64,000 nt of DNA from Harmonia axyridis (taxonomy: Eukaryota > Arthropoda > Insecta > Coleoptera > Coccinellidae). Each line of letters opens with the position of its first letter. The first letter of the stretch is position 1. Of the stretch, positions 40,621-51,930 are shown piece after piece. The notes under the pieces were generated by a model. The model worked only from the letters and a program-made list of their open reading frames with translations, was not told the origin of the DNA and made no database searches. The stretch is from NCBI RefSeq assembly GCF_914767665.1, contig NC_059508.1, positions 20,186,001 to 20,250,000 on the forward strand. Reading direction: 5' to 3'. Position numbers and translations under genes: made by a program.

Positions 40621-41339
40621 TATATGTTTGTCCAGTTCATGATGGACCACCCTGTATACATGTTCAACGCCAACGGTATAATCAGAATAGCTGAAATTCA
40701 TATGGGATGAGAAACCCCCTATTGCTTTATTTTTCTACACCATAATCGAATTATGAAACGATTCTAAAATCGTTTCATTGAAAATAATAAACCAAACGGA
40801 ATATTGGTAAAATGTCGAGATTTTCAAAGAAAAGTTGGGACAGAAAGCTGATTGAAGTAGGTGTTCAAAATGTTTTCTTCCGCCTCAATTTTCTCGAACT
40901 CCTCTAACAGTTATTTTCGACATTAACCCATTAGTGCATAGCGTCCCCTGAAAGGGCGCACCTAAACTCAAATGCTCTAGTGATCAGAGTTGATGTATTG
41001 TTGCTTCATTGTAAAGTCTAGTTTTGTTAATCAAGTGTATTTTATCGAGTGCTGATTAATAAACTGGAAGGCTATACATTATTTTTTGACAATTATTTTA
41101 CTTCTGTTGTCCTACTGAATCATCTTTCAAAAAAAGGATATTGTGCCAGTGGAACGCTTCGTGATAACCGGTTGAGTAACTAACTACCTTTTGAAAGGAG
41201 CAATGATAAACCGAGAGTGGAAAGAAAGAAGTTGAGGACATTTCGAGTTGGAATCAAAAATTGCCTACGATATTCAAGAGATGAAAAGTCGAAAGAAAAC
41301 TCTACCACAACCAGAAATCATAAACACTTATAAATAAAG
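40621..41339. other. Spacer with one further element end
   Basis: GGACCACCCTGTATA at about 40644-40660 looks like the end of another CAGGG-type element whose partner end I do not see. Otherwise unrecognised. Confidence 0.3.
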
Positions 41340-41712
41340 GACACAATAATAAATGAATGGGAGGCGTTGACAAATTGGATGGAATTATTGCAAATTGGTG
41401 GCCTTTCTTTGTCTATCTGTTTGACGTGAGCGTTGTAGACGTCTGGTTGTTGATGAGAAAATTGCATCCCAATGATTATGTTTGTTGAATTTCAGAAGGA
41501 ATTTGTGTAATTTTGCAAAGTTATGGTGTCAAATCAATGAAAGGTAAAATGTCATCGAAGTCTCTACAGAAGGTGAGATTTGATGAACGAATTCACTTCG
41601 TTGATGATTGCCCAACGGACAGAAGATGTGCCACATGTGGAAAAAATCCAATTTCGTTTGTACCAAATGCAATGTGGGCTTACACCACAAAAACTGTTTT
41701 AGGGCATATCAT
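41340..41712 (+). pseudogene. piggyBac transposase C-terminus
   Basis: Read through frame shifts, 41355-41500 gives TNWMELLQ...NWWPFF-like and SVVDVWLLMRKLHPNDYV residues of the region after the catalytic core. 41513-41710 gives SYGVKSMKGKM...VRFDERIHFV, then RCATCGKKSNFVCTKCNVGLHHKNCF and AYHS across one shift near 41645. That last part is the cysteine-rich zinc domain that closes piggyBac proteins and binds the element ends. The catalytic Asp residues are not present in the window, and the 3' end of the transposon is not recognisable because a LINE C-terminus follows at once. Confidence 0.7.
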
Positions 41713-41868
41713 TCTATTGATAGCCCACTATGTGAGTGTGGTGTAGCAGAGACCATTGACCACTTGGTGAATGATTGTCCGATTTATAAATTTCATGATG
41801 GTTTCCAAGCTATCCATTCAGTTTCAGATTCTTTTTTAGAATTGGTAGTTAACTTCAAATCCATATAA
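41713..41868 (+). pseudogene. LINE ORF2 C-terminal zinc finger fragment
   Basis: SPLCECGVAETIDHLVNDCP (CxCGxxETxxHxxxxC) is the C-terminal finger of R1/Jockey-like LINE proteins. It is read in the same frame directly after the piggyBac AYHS and ends with TAA at 41868 after 50 codons. A T-rich run (41895-41915) follows. Confidence 0.6.
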
Positions 41869-42645
41869 TGAAAACTAATATTTAGTACTCCTTCCTGCTT
41901 GTTTTTTTTTTTTGTTTTAGGATCCAATTGGAAATTATAGAGTCGTCAACCGAAAAGAGAGGATGAAGATAATTTTGTTTTGGTTGAAGAGGAAGGCCTT
42001 CAATATAAATTATGTCAGCTTATTCTGTAAACGTTTACACAAACCAGTCACTACACCGATACGGGGAGACAGAGTTTTTGCTGAGGTTTTTATCTGTTCT
42101 CTTGTATCATACGTTGAAATGTATGATGCCCCGTTACATTTCCTCTGCTAATACTCAGATTCATCGGCACATATGCTTGATTGTTTGAAATTAATATTTT
42201 TTATTGCTCTTTCTCAAAAGAATACTTGTTATATTCACCTTAATGACTTATATGCATAACGGTCTATATTTTCATTCACAATAGAGATTTCAGTTTATTG
42301 TGTTTTGAATATGTTTTAAGGTCCCATTCCAATCCTAGATAACCAAAAAAATTGCTTCTAATATGTTCGGTTAACCTTATGCACTAATGTGTCTCGGGAG
42401 TGAAAGAGGATACAGGTTAGCAGAAAATTGTTTGTTCTACCTACTCCGAGACACCACTATAGACTAATTCTACTTCTACCTAATCGAATCTTATTATTAT
42501 TTTATTTCCAGATGGTGCGAGGAATTTTGGTCTGGTCTTATATCTCAGACAATGAAACCACCCAGGATTCTTATTCCCAAACTGCAGAATATGCTAAACA
42601 TGAAATACAGGTAGACGTGCAGGGGTGTTTTTCGGGCTAATAATA
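41869..42645. other. Unassigned AT-rich spacer
   Basis: No convincing coding match. GTGTCTCGG (42390) and CCGAGACAC (42447) form a short distant inverted repeat. An ORF at 42428-42640 has no family resemblance I recognise. Confidence 0.35.
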
Positions 42646-42649
42646 TTCA

Positions 42650-43066
42650 TACTTCCACAGGCCTCAATGTTTACAATTGTATAATATTTTTCATACAACA
42701 CAGATATTTATTTGATGGATTTAGAAATAAGAAGGCTAAAACTAGGCTGGTGGATCAATACATAATCTTACACTCACAAAGAATAATGCAATGTATATGT
42801 GCATTGAATTATTTAATGCTCTACCAAAACATTTTCGTAGTAAAAATAACCGATGAAGAGGCTTTTAACTATTTAAAATTTGTATTAATTTATCATAAAC
42901 TGTGAACCGAATAATGTTCAAGAGTATCTTGACTACTGTAATAAATGTAATAATGGCTTTAAACCATAATTGAATTGTATGTGAAATTTATTTTGACATT
43001 TTTTCTATGTATTACATATTATGTATACCACGAAATGAATAAAACTTATCTATCTATGTATCTAAT
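42650..43066 (+). mobile_element. LINE 3' end with TATC-type tail
   Basis: Frames within 42660-42960 give MYMCIELFNALPKHFRSK, matching the K-L-F-N-x-L-P motif near the C-terminus of CR1-like LINE proteins. The copy ends ATAAAACTTATCTATCTATGTATCTAAT, the same tail type as the insert at 23082-24030. 5'-truncated and decayed. Confidence 0.6.
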
Positions 43067-43885
43067 ATCCAATTTTAAAATAATTAAAGATAGAACTTAG
43101 GAACATTTGAATAATGAACTGTTCACGCCATTACTATTTGGTAGTAAAATATTTTATAGGTAGTAGAAACATAGAAAGTAGAAAATCTGTTTGACACCTT
43201 GAATAAGAAAGTATAGTTTATTTTTTATGGAAATGCCTCGTATGTTAGTGGAATTACCTATACTCACTGAAACTGAGACAACAGAAAAAATCACTTTACA
43301 TGAATTTAACTTTCCACTCTTCAATAATTAGGTGGAATTAATAAAATTTATTCAATACAGGGAAAAATATGGGATCGTGCAAAAAAACAGTTTTTCCAAC
43401 ATGAAAGTGAATATCTACTGATCTTAGATTCATAATTGAAGTTTGCTCTCGATCCCCGTCAAACAACTGAGTTCGATAGATAAAATAGTTTCTTACTACA
43501 TACACTACCTACTTAAGATATAATTAAGATGTCTAAAATACTGGTATGTTCACTGATTACATTTTGTTTAAGATAATTCTGACGACTCGGCGCGGCAAGG
43601 GTCCCTTTTCCCTTTTGTTCCTTAAGGAGGCGCTATATAAAGAATAAATCAATCAACGACATCATTCCAAAATTTTCCTTGTTCTGTGAAACGGAGTTAA
43701 CGGTCGATTTAACCTCAAAATGACATTGACAAAAAGACGATGTGAGCGTCGTCAAGAAGGCTGGTTCCTTGAAAAGTCTCCACTTTAAGGTTTTTCAAGT
43801 GCGCACACCAGTGATTTGTACATCTTAGATATAATATTATATTTGTTTTGTCTTTCGTCAGATCACTCTATCATCTCGTCATAAA
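43067..43885. other. Spacer; possible retroposon tail at ~43590-43660
   Basis: CCTTAAGGAGGCGCTATATAAAGAATAAATCAATCAAC (43621-43658 region, GC-rich then A/T tail) resembles a LINE 3' end but without coding support. The rest is unrecognised. Confidence 0.3.
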
Positions 43886-43889
43886 TCTG

Positions 43890-44571
43890 GCAATCTGCAA
43901 GCTTCAAAAACATAAATTCTCTGAAAATTCTCTACTATAGTTTAATTCGACCCAAACTAGAATTTGGTACACAGATATGGTTTGCTGAATATCACAGTAA
44001 ATTGGTTCAGTTGGAAAAAATACAAAACAAATTTTTAAGATACATTTATTTCAAGAAGTATAACAAACCAGCTGACTATAAAACTGTAAGAACATATCAA
44101 CTAAGAAATGAATTTGAATTATTATCGCTAGAAAACAGACGAACTCTCGCGGTGTTAACTTTTTTGCATAAATTGATCAATAACAAGATAAACTCACCGG
44201 AAATATTATCACTTGTAGGATTCAACGTACCCCCAAGAAAAATTCGATCTTTCCCTGTGTTCAATGTTCCTCGTATGTTCACTACTAGATCTCCGCTTGT
44301 GGCCATGTTACGATTAGCAAATGAACTCAATTCCATGATAGATCTTGATTGGAGAATGTCGCAGAGTACTTTTCGCACATCAGTTATGCGATACCTCATA
44401 CAACTCTCTGTGTGATTCAACCCCATTAAATTAAATTAAATTATATTGTATTATATGGTAAGGTTCAGTGTTGGCATGTAACTTATACCTTCTTATGATT
44501 TATTATGTATGGTTATTTTTTTATGTTACCTTTTTATCCTTGTAATGAGACCTTTGTGGTCTGTTGGGATA

Positions 44572-44606
<35 letters not shown>
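43890..44606 (+). mobile_element. 5'-truncated Jockey/I-group LINE with TAAA tail
   Basis: The open frame from about 43925 to 44415 reads YYSLIRPKLEFGTQIWF, then LEKIQNKFLRYIYFK and further thumb/C-terminal residues typical of Jockey-like RT proteins (R-P-x-L-E-Y-x-x-x-x-W...L-E-x-I-Q-x-x-F-x-R). A 160-bp 3' UTR follows and then (TAAA)n at 44573-44606. The RT palm is absent, and the ORF part that remains has no stop. Confidence 0.8.
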
Positions 44607-45029
44607 AGTCCAATTTTCAGACGACGACAAATTCATGATCATATTCAATTCTGTTCGGCTGGCTCTAAACATGATAACTCTCGAACGGAAGACTTAGAAT
44701 CTCGATATGTTCAGGGCATAGTCACCTCATAAATGCTGCGGTTGAGTTCGATAATGGGCTTTTCCGACTAGGGATCGTGTGAATGAGGTGGCTTGGAAGT
44801 TTTTGTTCAAGTCCTTTTAGAAATACTGATTGGGCAGTGATGAAGTTCTATGGTGATCAGAATCAGAGAGAATTCAAGAAGAAAGATATTTTGGCTTGAG
44901 ACCTTCTACTGATAAAACTGATTTACTTGACACGGTTGAAGGTCAGGTTGTCGGAACAAAAAACCACCTCTCAGACCATTGCCGACATGGATTTTATTCT
45001 GGAATCTTCTTCAGGGCTCTAAGATGAAT
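44607..45029. other. Unassigned sequence before the PLE fragment
   Basis: Probably the decayed upstream part of the PLE fragment. No readable protein over more than a few codons. Confidence 0.3.
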
Positions 45030-45293
45030 TACAATGTAGTAAGATCTGTAGTAATGGTTTATGTCCCAAAGCTTACTTTTTACCAAAAATACACAAAGAA
45101 AATCATCCTTTAAGACCGATTGTTCCTTATATTGGTTGTCCCCTCTCGATCTAACTAAATTCTTGTCAAATTTGTTGTCCTGTGTCTTCTACAAAGATGA
45201 GAGATATGCGAGGAACTCTTTCCAATTCATGGATAGTATAAAGAATATAGTCCTCCCAGATAACTGTGTCCTTGTTTCTCTTGATGTAACATC
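45030..45293 (+). pseudogene. Penelope-like RT fragment, left half
   Basis: 45052-45297 gives, across one shift, LCPKAYFLPKIHKE, HPLRPIV, LTKFLSNLLSCVF and CVLVSLDVTS: the P-x-x-Y-x-L-P-K-x-H-K and motif A (SLDVTSL-F-T-N) landmarks of PLE RTs. The reading ends exactly in motif A, where the mariner relic begins. The missing continuation (VDLAITLIENKW...) appears at 53605, on the far side of the nested elements. Confidence 0.8.
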
Positions 45294-45525
45294 TTGATAC
45301 AAGAAGAAACCATCAACAGAACCATGACAAACTTGAGAAATGTCGGATCTTTCGTTAAGAAAACTATACACAGAGAAAAAAGTGTAGTAGAAGATGAGAA
45401 CAACGAAATTACAGTTCTTGCATATTTTCGTGTGAATCCTCAAAATTCTCTCAAAGATGCCGAGATTGATCTGGGATTATCTCAATCGAGTGTTTGGAGA
45501 ATATTAAAAAAACATATAATGCACC
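45294..45525 (+). pseudogene. Mariner transposase, N-terminal helix-turn-helix part
   Basis: Frame 45294-45525: TMTNLRNVGSFVKKTIHR, then EITVLAYFRVNPQNSLKDAE and LGLSQSSVWRILKKHIMH. This is the paired helix-turn-helix DNA-binding region of a mariner-type family common in insects. The reading is cut by the 5' LTR exactly after the codons for IMH-P; the next expected residues HPYKFNRVQHLKE are found at 51818. Confidence 0.85.
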
Positions 45526-46699
45526 TGTAATGAATGTGAATAATAATTTATAATTAGTACAGGCTCATTGAAAGGATATTCAACAAATTCCCGGTTCTAT
45601 CCCAGTAGAGTGAATGCAAACGAAGTCGTTGTCACCCCTCACATTTTATTAGGCATTAAATCCTTCATCCTGGCTTAAGATAAACACCCCCAGGGTAGTT
45701 GGCACTGTTGATATCCCACGATACAACAAGTAGGTTCCAATTTCACACGATTAGTACAGGATGTCAAAGGCAATAAAAATGTAGTCGTAAAAACTCTAGG
45801 GAGGTTTAAATGGCCCAAAACTCCGAACATAAAAATCTGTTCTATGCGGTGGTCCGCGTCCAACAAAATGGTTTCCAATTTAGGCGGTACCAACGGAACA
45901 ACCCCATGTCAATAGTACATAACATGGGGTGGAACCAATAATCTAGGTACATAAGGACAATCACTCTGATTGGACTAAAGAAAAAAAAGCTAGACGCTTA
46001 GAAAAATTTGGTAGAAGGAGGGTGACGATTATTCAACGATAAAAACAACAGTTTTCAATTCGGTAGGCAGTTAGAATTAAAGTCAGAAGTTCGAGGGTTA
46101 AGGAGTTAGAGTTAAAGTCCGGGGTTCGGTTCGAAGGTGGGACCAAAAAGGGGAATTTGGTTTCGGAGTTCAAGTTCGATTCTTAGTTGAATAAAGTTCA
46201 AGTCGGTTTGCGGGAACGGTTGTCAGGAAAGTTACAGATAGGGAATTTGTTGAAAGATTTAGTTGAACAGTGATTGTGATATCCAGGGTAAGGACATTTA
46301 ATTTAATTGTATACATATTGGTTGATGATTTGTCTCCTCATAAAAAAATTTACCAAAATAGTCCAAGATTGTCGAAGGTTATAATTTTTTTTCTTATTTT
46401 TTGTCATAGGCTAGTGATGTACAAATTTTATTGATTGTATTTTTTCTCATGAATTATTTCAATATTATTAAACTTTGTTATCCAATAATACTTGGTCTCA
46501 TTCAGTGAAACACCTCCTAGAAAAAGATCAAATATAAGACTTATCCTAGTGCATAAGCCGGACGCACGAAAGGTTCTTTCGTAAAAGAGAAATTGAGTTA
46601 ATTTCAACATAAATATACTGGCTGGAACTATTAGAAAGCCGCTCTTCTAATAAGTTCCTATTTAAACATTAACACCCAAGAACAGGCCAGTTTATTACA
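45526..46699 (+). repeat. 5' LTR
   Basis: TGTAAT...ATTACA, 1174 bp. Contains the promoter of the element by analogy. No ORF; its short open stretches recur unchanged in the 3' LTR at +5117. Confidence 0.95.
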
Positions 46700-46700
46700 A

Positions 46701-46716
46701 TGGTGACAGCGGTGCG
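46701..46716 (+). other. Primer binding site candidate
   Basis: TGGTGACAGCGGTGCG begins two bases after the LTR end. Position and TGG start fit a tRNA 3'-CCA primer; the tRNA species was not determined. Confidence 0.65.
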
Positions 46717-47043
46717 ATCTATTTTGATCTTTTTCTGAAAAAAACTCTGGGGACTCACGTTTGGTATTTTTTTTTTGAGTTAATTAATAATACAGATTTA
46801 TTTCCAGGGGAAATTTGATTCCCAAGTGATTAATAGTTCAGATTTATTTAAGGAAATATTGTTTGGCGAGGAGCAGTAAGAGGATTACGAGATCGGTGTA
46901 CATGAATTTGTTGTATGCATTGATATAATTTTTTTTATGAGAAAATTTGAGTAGAAATTTTATTCCTTATTATTCTACTAGAAATTGTGTACTAAGAAAA
47001 TAATTTTGTTTGTTTATACAGGTTAGCTCAGAAAACACTTACA
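46717..47043 (+). other. LTR-element leader
   Basis: AT-rich untranslated leader between primer site and the ORF start; expected to hold packaging signals. No motif recognised. Confidence 0.4.
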
Positions 47044-49002
47044 ATGTTCCCGACGGTTAGCACTAACTCTACGGCGAATACAAGTAGTTTATCGCAAATT
47101 CCATTTAGATACCCTTTAGGAATGATCGCAACAACTTTAGATGATTTTTCAGGCAAGGACTCAACCAGATATTTTGAAATATTTGAGCTTAGGTCAAAAT
47201 TAGACGGGTGGAGTGAAAATGAGACGTTGACACTGCTTAAATTGAAACTCGTAGGGGACGCGTATAATTTTTTTAAATCCGATATCACGTTGAATTTTTT
47301 ATCATATGCGGAATTGAAAGTTAGATTTCTTCAGAAATTCACTTCAGTTAGGTTGCCTTGGGAAAATCAATGGAATTTGAATAATTGTTTTCAGAGACAG
47401 GACGAAGACGTGTCATCTTTTTGCACTAGATTGCGAACTATAGGGACGGAACTGTTAAGTGAAGATTTGGCCGGAGCAACGAAGGATGAGGAATCGGGTA
47501 TAAGAAAGAAAAATAGGGACTTCATTTTGAATCAATTCAAAATTGGCTTACGTAAAGACGTTATGAGGGAAGTCGGTATGTTTTTATTACGCGAAGAAAA
47601 TTTAGATTTGGAAAAAGCGGAGGAACTAGTAAGATTGCAGGAAACGTCTCATAAAATGTTGCAAGGGAGATTATCTACAAGAAATATATCGACAGTTAAT
47701 TTCGGAGTAATATGTCAATTTTGCGGAGAAGTAGGTCATTCAGCAAAGGAATGTAGAAGTACTAGGGCAAATTGGAGGAACGTTCAACGAAACGTCGAAA
47801 AAGGCTGTTATTCTTGTGGCAAACCGGGCCATTTCGCGAGGGAATGTCGGACTTTTGGGAGATCGGAACGAATAAATCAGGTAGTATGTTTTTCCTGCAA
47901 ACGGACAGGACACTGGTCGAGAGAATGTCCAACGAAAAATTGGAGAGAAACCCAATATCATAATAATCATCATTGTCAAGGGAATAAAGAGTTAAAGATC
48001 GGAAATATCAGGAGAGTTTACCTTGATCAAAATAAGTCGGAAGAAATACCGAAAAATGAAATAACGGAAATCCAGGAGAGTGAACCTCGCATTGAGAAGA
48101 GGAGCGCGCAAGCGGCCGAAAAAATAAATGACGATATTTTGACAAAATCAAATGAGGTTAGGGAACTTGAGGTGGAGACGCAGTATAGAGACATGGAAAA
48201 TTCGAAAAGGAGAGAAGTAAGGGTTTGCGGTATTACACGGGAGAATATAACGGATTTCGAGAAACAGGAATCGCCTTTCCGAAAAGTGATGAAATATGAA
48301 AAGTTGAGAGACTTTGAGCTCGGGTCAGTTGATTCAGTCGTGAAGGCAAAGAAAAAGCGGAAAAATGATATCACTTCAGAAACAGGGGTTGTCATTCCGG
48401 TTCGTTCGGAAGCATTAATACCGGCAGAATTGAAGGGCAATTCGGAAACCAACAACTTATTCGGTGAAACATTGAAAAGTGAAGTTTACGACCGAATGTA
48501 CGAAAATACTGGGGATGCAAAATCCGCAAGGGTTACGAGGTTTAATAAAAATGTAGTAAACCCTCAGTTCAATGTGGGAGATTTAGTTTATTTGAGTAAA
48601 ATGAGCGCGAAAAAGGAGTTATCTAACAAATCATCGAAAAACTGGGGTGGGCCGTATAGATTAACCGAAATAATTGGTCCCGTGACGTGTAGAGTAAGAA
48701 AATGCGGAGGAAGAGAGGAACAAGTTGTTCATGTAAATAGATTGAAAACGTACACTGCACGAGGTAATGAAATGAAGGAAAAACTAGAAAAACGCGTGAG
48801 ATCGGGATATACGGACCTAGATACGGATTCAGATGAAGCACGGAAGGAAATAGAAAAATTCCCCCCGTTTTTGATCCCCACTTGGACAAACCAGTATGAG
48901 GATCAGGGGGAAAGCGAAGAAGAATCGGTAGAAGTAGTTGAAATTCCTGTTCGACGATGTTCAAATAGAGTAAGACGCCCACCAGATCGATGGGGCTACT
49001 AG
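47044..49002 (+). CDS. Gag fused to integrase C-terminal domain (pol deleted in frame)
   Basis: 652 residues. Residues about 25-205 are a Gypsy-type capsid (DDFSGKDSTRYFEIFELRSK, LKLVGDAYNFF, FLQKF, RLPWENQW). Three zinc knuckles follow: CQFCGEVGHSAKEC (224-237), CYSCGKPGHFAREC (255-268) and CFSCKRTGHWSREC (282-295). A charged linker (300-445) and ETGVVIPVRSEALIPAELKG (446-465), like the stretch after protease in Gag-Pol, come next. From about 500 the protein is the end of Pol: NPQFNVGDLVYL, KNWGGPYRLTEI with the GPY motif at 536-538, and VVHVNRLKTY. There is no D-T/S-G protease site, no RT YxDD and no integrase HHCC or DDE. The frame is unbroken across the join, so the fusion can be translated. 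Start chosen at the first ATG. Confidence 0.9.
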   Translation: MFPTVSTNSTANTSSLSQIPFRYPLGMIATTLDDFSGKDSTRYFEIFELRSKLDGWSENETLTLLKLKLVGDAYNFFKSDITLNFLSYAELKVRFLQKFTSVRLPWENQWNLNNCFQRQDEDVSSFCTRLRTIGTELLSEDLAGATKDEESGIRKKNRDFILNQFKIGLRKDVMREVGMFLLREENLDLEKAEELVRLQETSHKMLQGRLSTRNISTVNFGVICQFCGEVGHSAKECRSTRANWRNVQRNVEKGCYSCGKPGHFARECRTFGRSERINQVVCFSCKRTGHWSRECPTKNWRETQYHNNHHCQGNKELKIGNIRRVYLDQNKSEEIPKNEITEIQESEPRIEKRSAQAAEKINDDILTKSNEVRELEVETQYRDMENSKRREVRVCGITRENITDFEKQESPFRKVMKYEKLRDFELGSVDSVVKAKKKRKNDITSETGVVIPVRSEALIPAELKGNSETNNLFGETLKSEVYDRMYENTGDAKSARVTRFNKNVVNPQFNVGDLVYLSKMSAKKELSNKSSKNWGGPYRLTEIIGPVTCRVRKCGGREEQVVHVNRLKTYTARGNEMKEKLEKRVRSGYTDLDTDSDEARKEIEKFPPFLIPTWTNQYEDQGESEEESVEVVEIPVRRCSNRVRRPPDRWGY

Positions 49003-50628
49003 ATACTAACGGCGAAAGACAGCCTCAGATACCGTGAGAATTTTTTAGTTTTATTGTAGTTTTTGGGTTACGTTTAAGTTAGGATTAATTTAGTTGATAG
49101 AGTAAGATAGGATAACTTCGCAATGGGTAACGTGGGGAAAATCTTAGAGATAGATATGACCTTCAGGAGATGTGAATCGGCTCCTGCCCTTTTCGTAGAT
49201 TCCAGGGACTCACTGACTCGGAGAGCGACAACCTGATTAAGGTACCCCTTCTGGGTTTTGGATATTTTAGTTGAATTTAATTGGTATCCATGGGTTTTGT
49301 TTGGTTTAAAATATTCTTAAAAGAAAAAAAAAACATTGTGATCGCTGAAGGACATCCCTCGCCTGCAGTTCAAAAGTGAGCACAATGTTTTATTGTTTAG
49401 TAGAAATGGGTGGAATGTTCTATTGGATGTTTAATGTTTTGTGTATTTCATTTTAATTTAAATATTGTATATTTCAACGAACCTTTTTGAGAGGTTTCTT
49501 GTGTCCTGTTGTAATTCATATAGGGAGTACGAGGAAGAAGAAATCAACCGTCTTGAAGAAGGACCAACTCGTAGTTAAGGGAATAACCTTCCTCCCAAGG
49601 GTGTGTGTCTACCGCGAATAGTATAGGTGCGGAAGATAACAATTAATTAACGTGATTTTCCGATGTGTCGAAAGCGACAATGAACTACAGTTTGAGTAAA
49701 ACACCTGAGAAGTATAGACAGTTGTGTTAAGGAAACAGGCGAAAGGGTTAAGTTAGAGGCTATGGAAGAAGTTGTTCAGTTGTTCATTAATGAGATGAAG
49801 AGAAGAAAGTCAGCGAGAAACTGAGGATGCAGAAGAAGTTTACACAAACCGTAACTTCGTACAAATCCGACCAAGATATACACTACGATTTACGAATATA
49901 CTGAAGAAGACATCAACGATGCCAAGAGAATCGTCAAGATTGATACCGAGCGAAACCATCGAACTAGAACAACATTTCATAGTACTTTAACTACACCCTA
50001 ATGGATGGAGAAGCAGACTACAAGTCTTACGCTGAAGAAGTGAATCGCGAAATACAAACAATATGTGTAATGAATGTGCGAATTTCACGAATTATTGCGT
50101 TACATTAAGGACAAGTGACACTATGTCCCTTCCCTATCCTTGGAGGTTATCCCCGAAACAAAGGTTGGGTCCAGGAGAAAACGAAATATCGTCCTGAATT
50201 TTCGAAAACACTAGGAGCCGGCATGACGACACCAGTATGTACCACGAAATCCGACAGTGAACTCACAGCACTCCAGGTTGGAGACAGTGAAATGGTCAAG
50301 GAAAGAATTTTACAAAAATGATAGATGAATCTTGCCTTTAATTTTAGGTTGTAGATTTTTGTTTTTTGTTGTTGAAGATTTTTGAATTCGATATGTAGTA
50401 AGGGAAAAGAACATACCACCTTAGTGATAAGAGATTTTTTTTTGAGGGATAAATTTTAGATATGTTGATTCACCTTTTTTTTTTATATATGTTGGAGAAT
50501 GCTTGATTGCTATTGCATTATTATAGGTATATACTTATTGGATATATGCATGTGTTCGAGGGATGATGAATTTGGATTATTGATGGTAGTAAGGGAAAAG
50601 TTATGACAACCGATGTCAAAACTTTTTC
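49003..50628 (+). other. Non-coding 3' internal region of the LTR element
   Basis: 1.6 kb without a recognisable ORF. The longest frame (50115-50321) has no family resemblance, and no env-like protein is seen. Repeated phrases such as AGTAAGGGAAAAG (50397, 50589) occur near the polypurine tract. Confidence 0.5.
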
Positions 50629-50642
50629 AAAGGGGAAAGTAA
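50629..50642 (+). other. Polypurine tract
   Basis: CAAAGGGGAAAGTAA directly before the 3' LTR; the standard plus-strand primer position. Confidence 0.8.
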
Positions 50643-51816
50643 TGTAATGAATGTGAATAATAATTTATAATTAGTACAGGCTCATTGAAAGGATATTCAA
50701 CAAATTCCCGGTTCTATCCCAGTAGAGTGAATGCAAACGAAGTCGTTGTCACCCCTCACATTTTATTAGGCATTAAATCCTTCATCCTGGCTTAAGATAA
50801 ACACCCCCAGGGTAGTTGGCACTGTTGATATCCCACGATACAACAAGTAGGTTCCAATTTCACACGATTAGTACAGGATGTCAAAGGCAATAAAAATGTA
50901 GTCGTAAAAACTCTAGGGAGGTTTAAATGGCCCAAAACTCCGAACATAAAAATCTGTTCTATGCGGTGGTCCGCGTCCAACAAAATGGTTTCCAATTTAG
51001 GCGGTACCAACGGAACAACCCCATGTCAATAGTACATAACATGGGGTGGAACCAATAATCTAGGTACATAAGGACAATCACTCTGATTGGACTAAAGAAA
51101 AAAAAGCTAGACGCTTAGAAAAATTTGGTAGAAGGAGGGTGACGATTATTCAACGATAAAAACAACAGTTTTCAATTCGGTAGGCAGTTAGAATTAAAGT
51201 CAGAAGTTCGAGGGTTAAGGAGTTAGAGTTAAAGTCCGGGGTTCGGTTCGAAGGTGGGACCAAAAAGGGGAATTTGGTTTCGGAGTTCAAGTTCGATTCT
51301 TAGTTGAATAAAGTTCAAGTCGGTTTGCGGGAACGGTTGTCAGGAAAGTTACAGATAGGGAATTTGTTGAAAGATTTAGTTGAACAGTGATTGTGATATC
51401 CAGGGTAAGGACATTTAATTTAATTGTATACATATTGGTTGATGATTTGTCTCCTCATAAAAAAATTTACCAAAATAGTCCAAGATTGTCGAAGGTTATA
51501 ATTTTTTTTCTTATTTTTTGTCATAGGCTAGTGATGTACAAATTTTATTGATTGTATTTTTTCTCATGAATTATTTCAATATTATTAAACTTTGTTATCC
51601 AATAATACTTGGTCTCATTCAGTGAAACACCTCCTAGAAAAAGATCAAATATAAGACTTATCCTAGTGCATAAGCCGGACGCACGAAAGGTTCTTTCGTA
51701 AAAGAGAAATTGAGTTAATTTCAACATAAATATACTGGCTGGAACTATTAGAAAGCCGCTCTTCTAATAAGTTCCTATTTAAACATTAACACCCAAGAAC
51801 AGGCCAGTTTATTACA
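50643..51816 (+). repeat. 3' LTR
   Basis: Same length and, as far as read, same sequence as the 5' LTR; followed by the CACC duplicate. Confidence 0.95.
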
Positions 51817-51930
51817 CACCCATATAAATTCAATAGGGTACAGCATTTGAAGGAAACTGATTTCGTCAGGAGAACAGAGTTTTGCGAAGCTATGATGATT
51901 CGATTTCAAGAGAATGAAACGTAATCTAAG
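51817..51930 (+). pseudogene. Mariner transposase, segment after the LTR element
   Basis: Reads HPYKFNRVQHLKE, TDFVRRTEFCEAMM, RFQENET and then stops. It continues the helix-turn-helix part left at 45525 and leads to the catalytic domain, which resumes after the LINE tail. Confidence 0.85.

Larger units (their letters stand above)
45526..51816 (+). mobile_element. Non-autonomous Gypsy-type LTR retrotransposon
   Basis: 6291 bp. LTRs 45526-46699 and 50643-51816 are both 1174 bp, begin TGTAAT and end ATTACA, and show no difference where I compared them. The 4-bp target CACC is duplicated (45522-45525, 51817-51820). A primer-binding-site-like TGGTGACAGCGGTGCG starts at 46701, and a polypurine tract CAAAGGGGAAAG lies at 50629-50639. 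The single ORF (47044-49002) joins Gag to the integrase C-terminus, and 1.6 kb of non-coding sequence follows. All cis signals for reverse transcription and integration appear present while the enzymes are absent, so it must use enzymes from a full-length relative. Identical LTRs imply a recent insertion. Confidence 0.93.

Noticed and set aside
40644..40660. CCACCCTGTATA as the end of a further MITE
   Set aside because: No matching opposite end was found within a few hundred bases; recorded only in the spacer entry.
44975..45020. CCTGAAGAAGATTCC on the - strand near the PLE fragment as a decayed hammerhead
   Set aside because: GAAA is replaced and stem II fails; the strand is opposite to the adjoining RT fragment. 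At most a relic.
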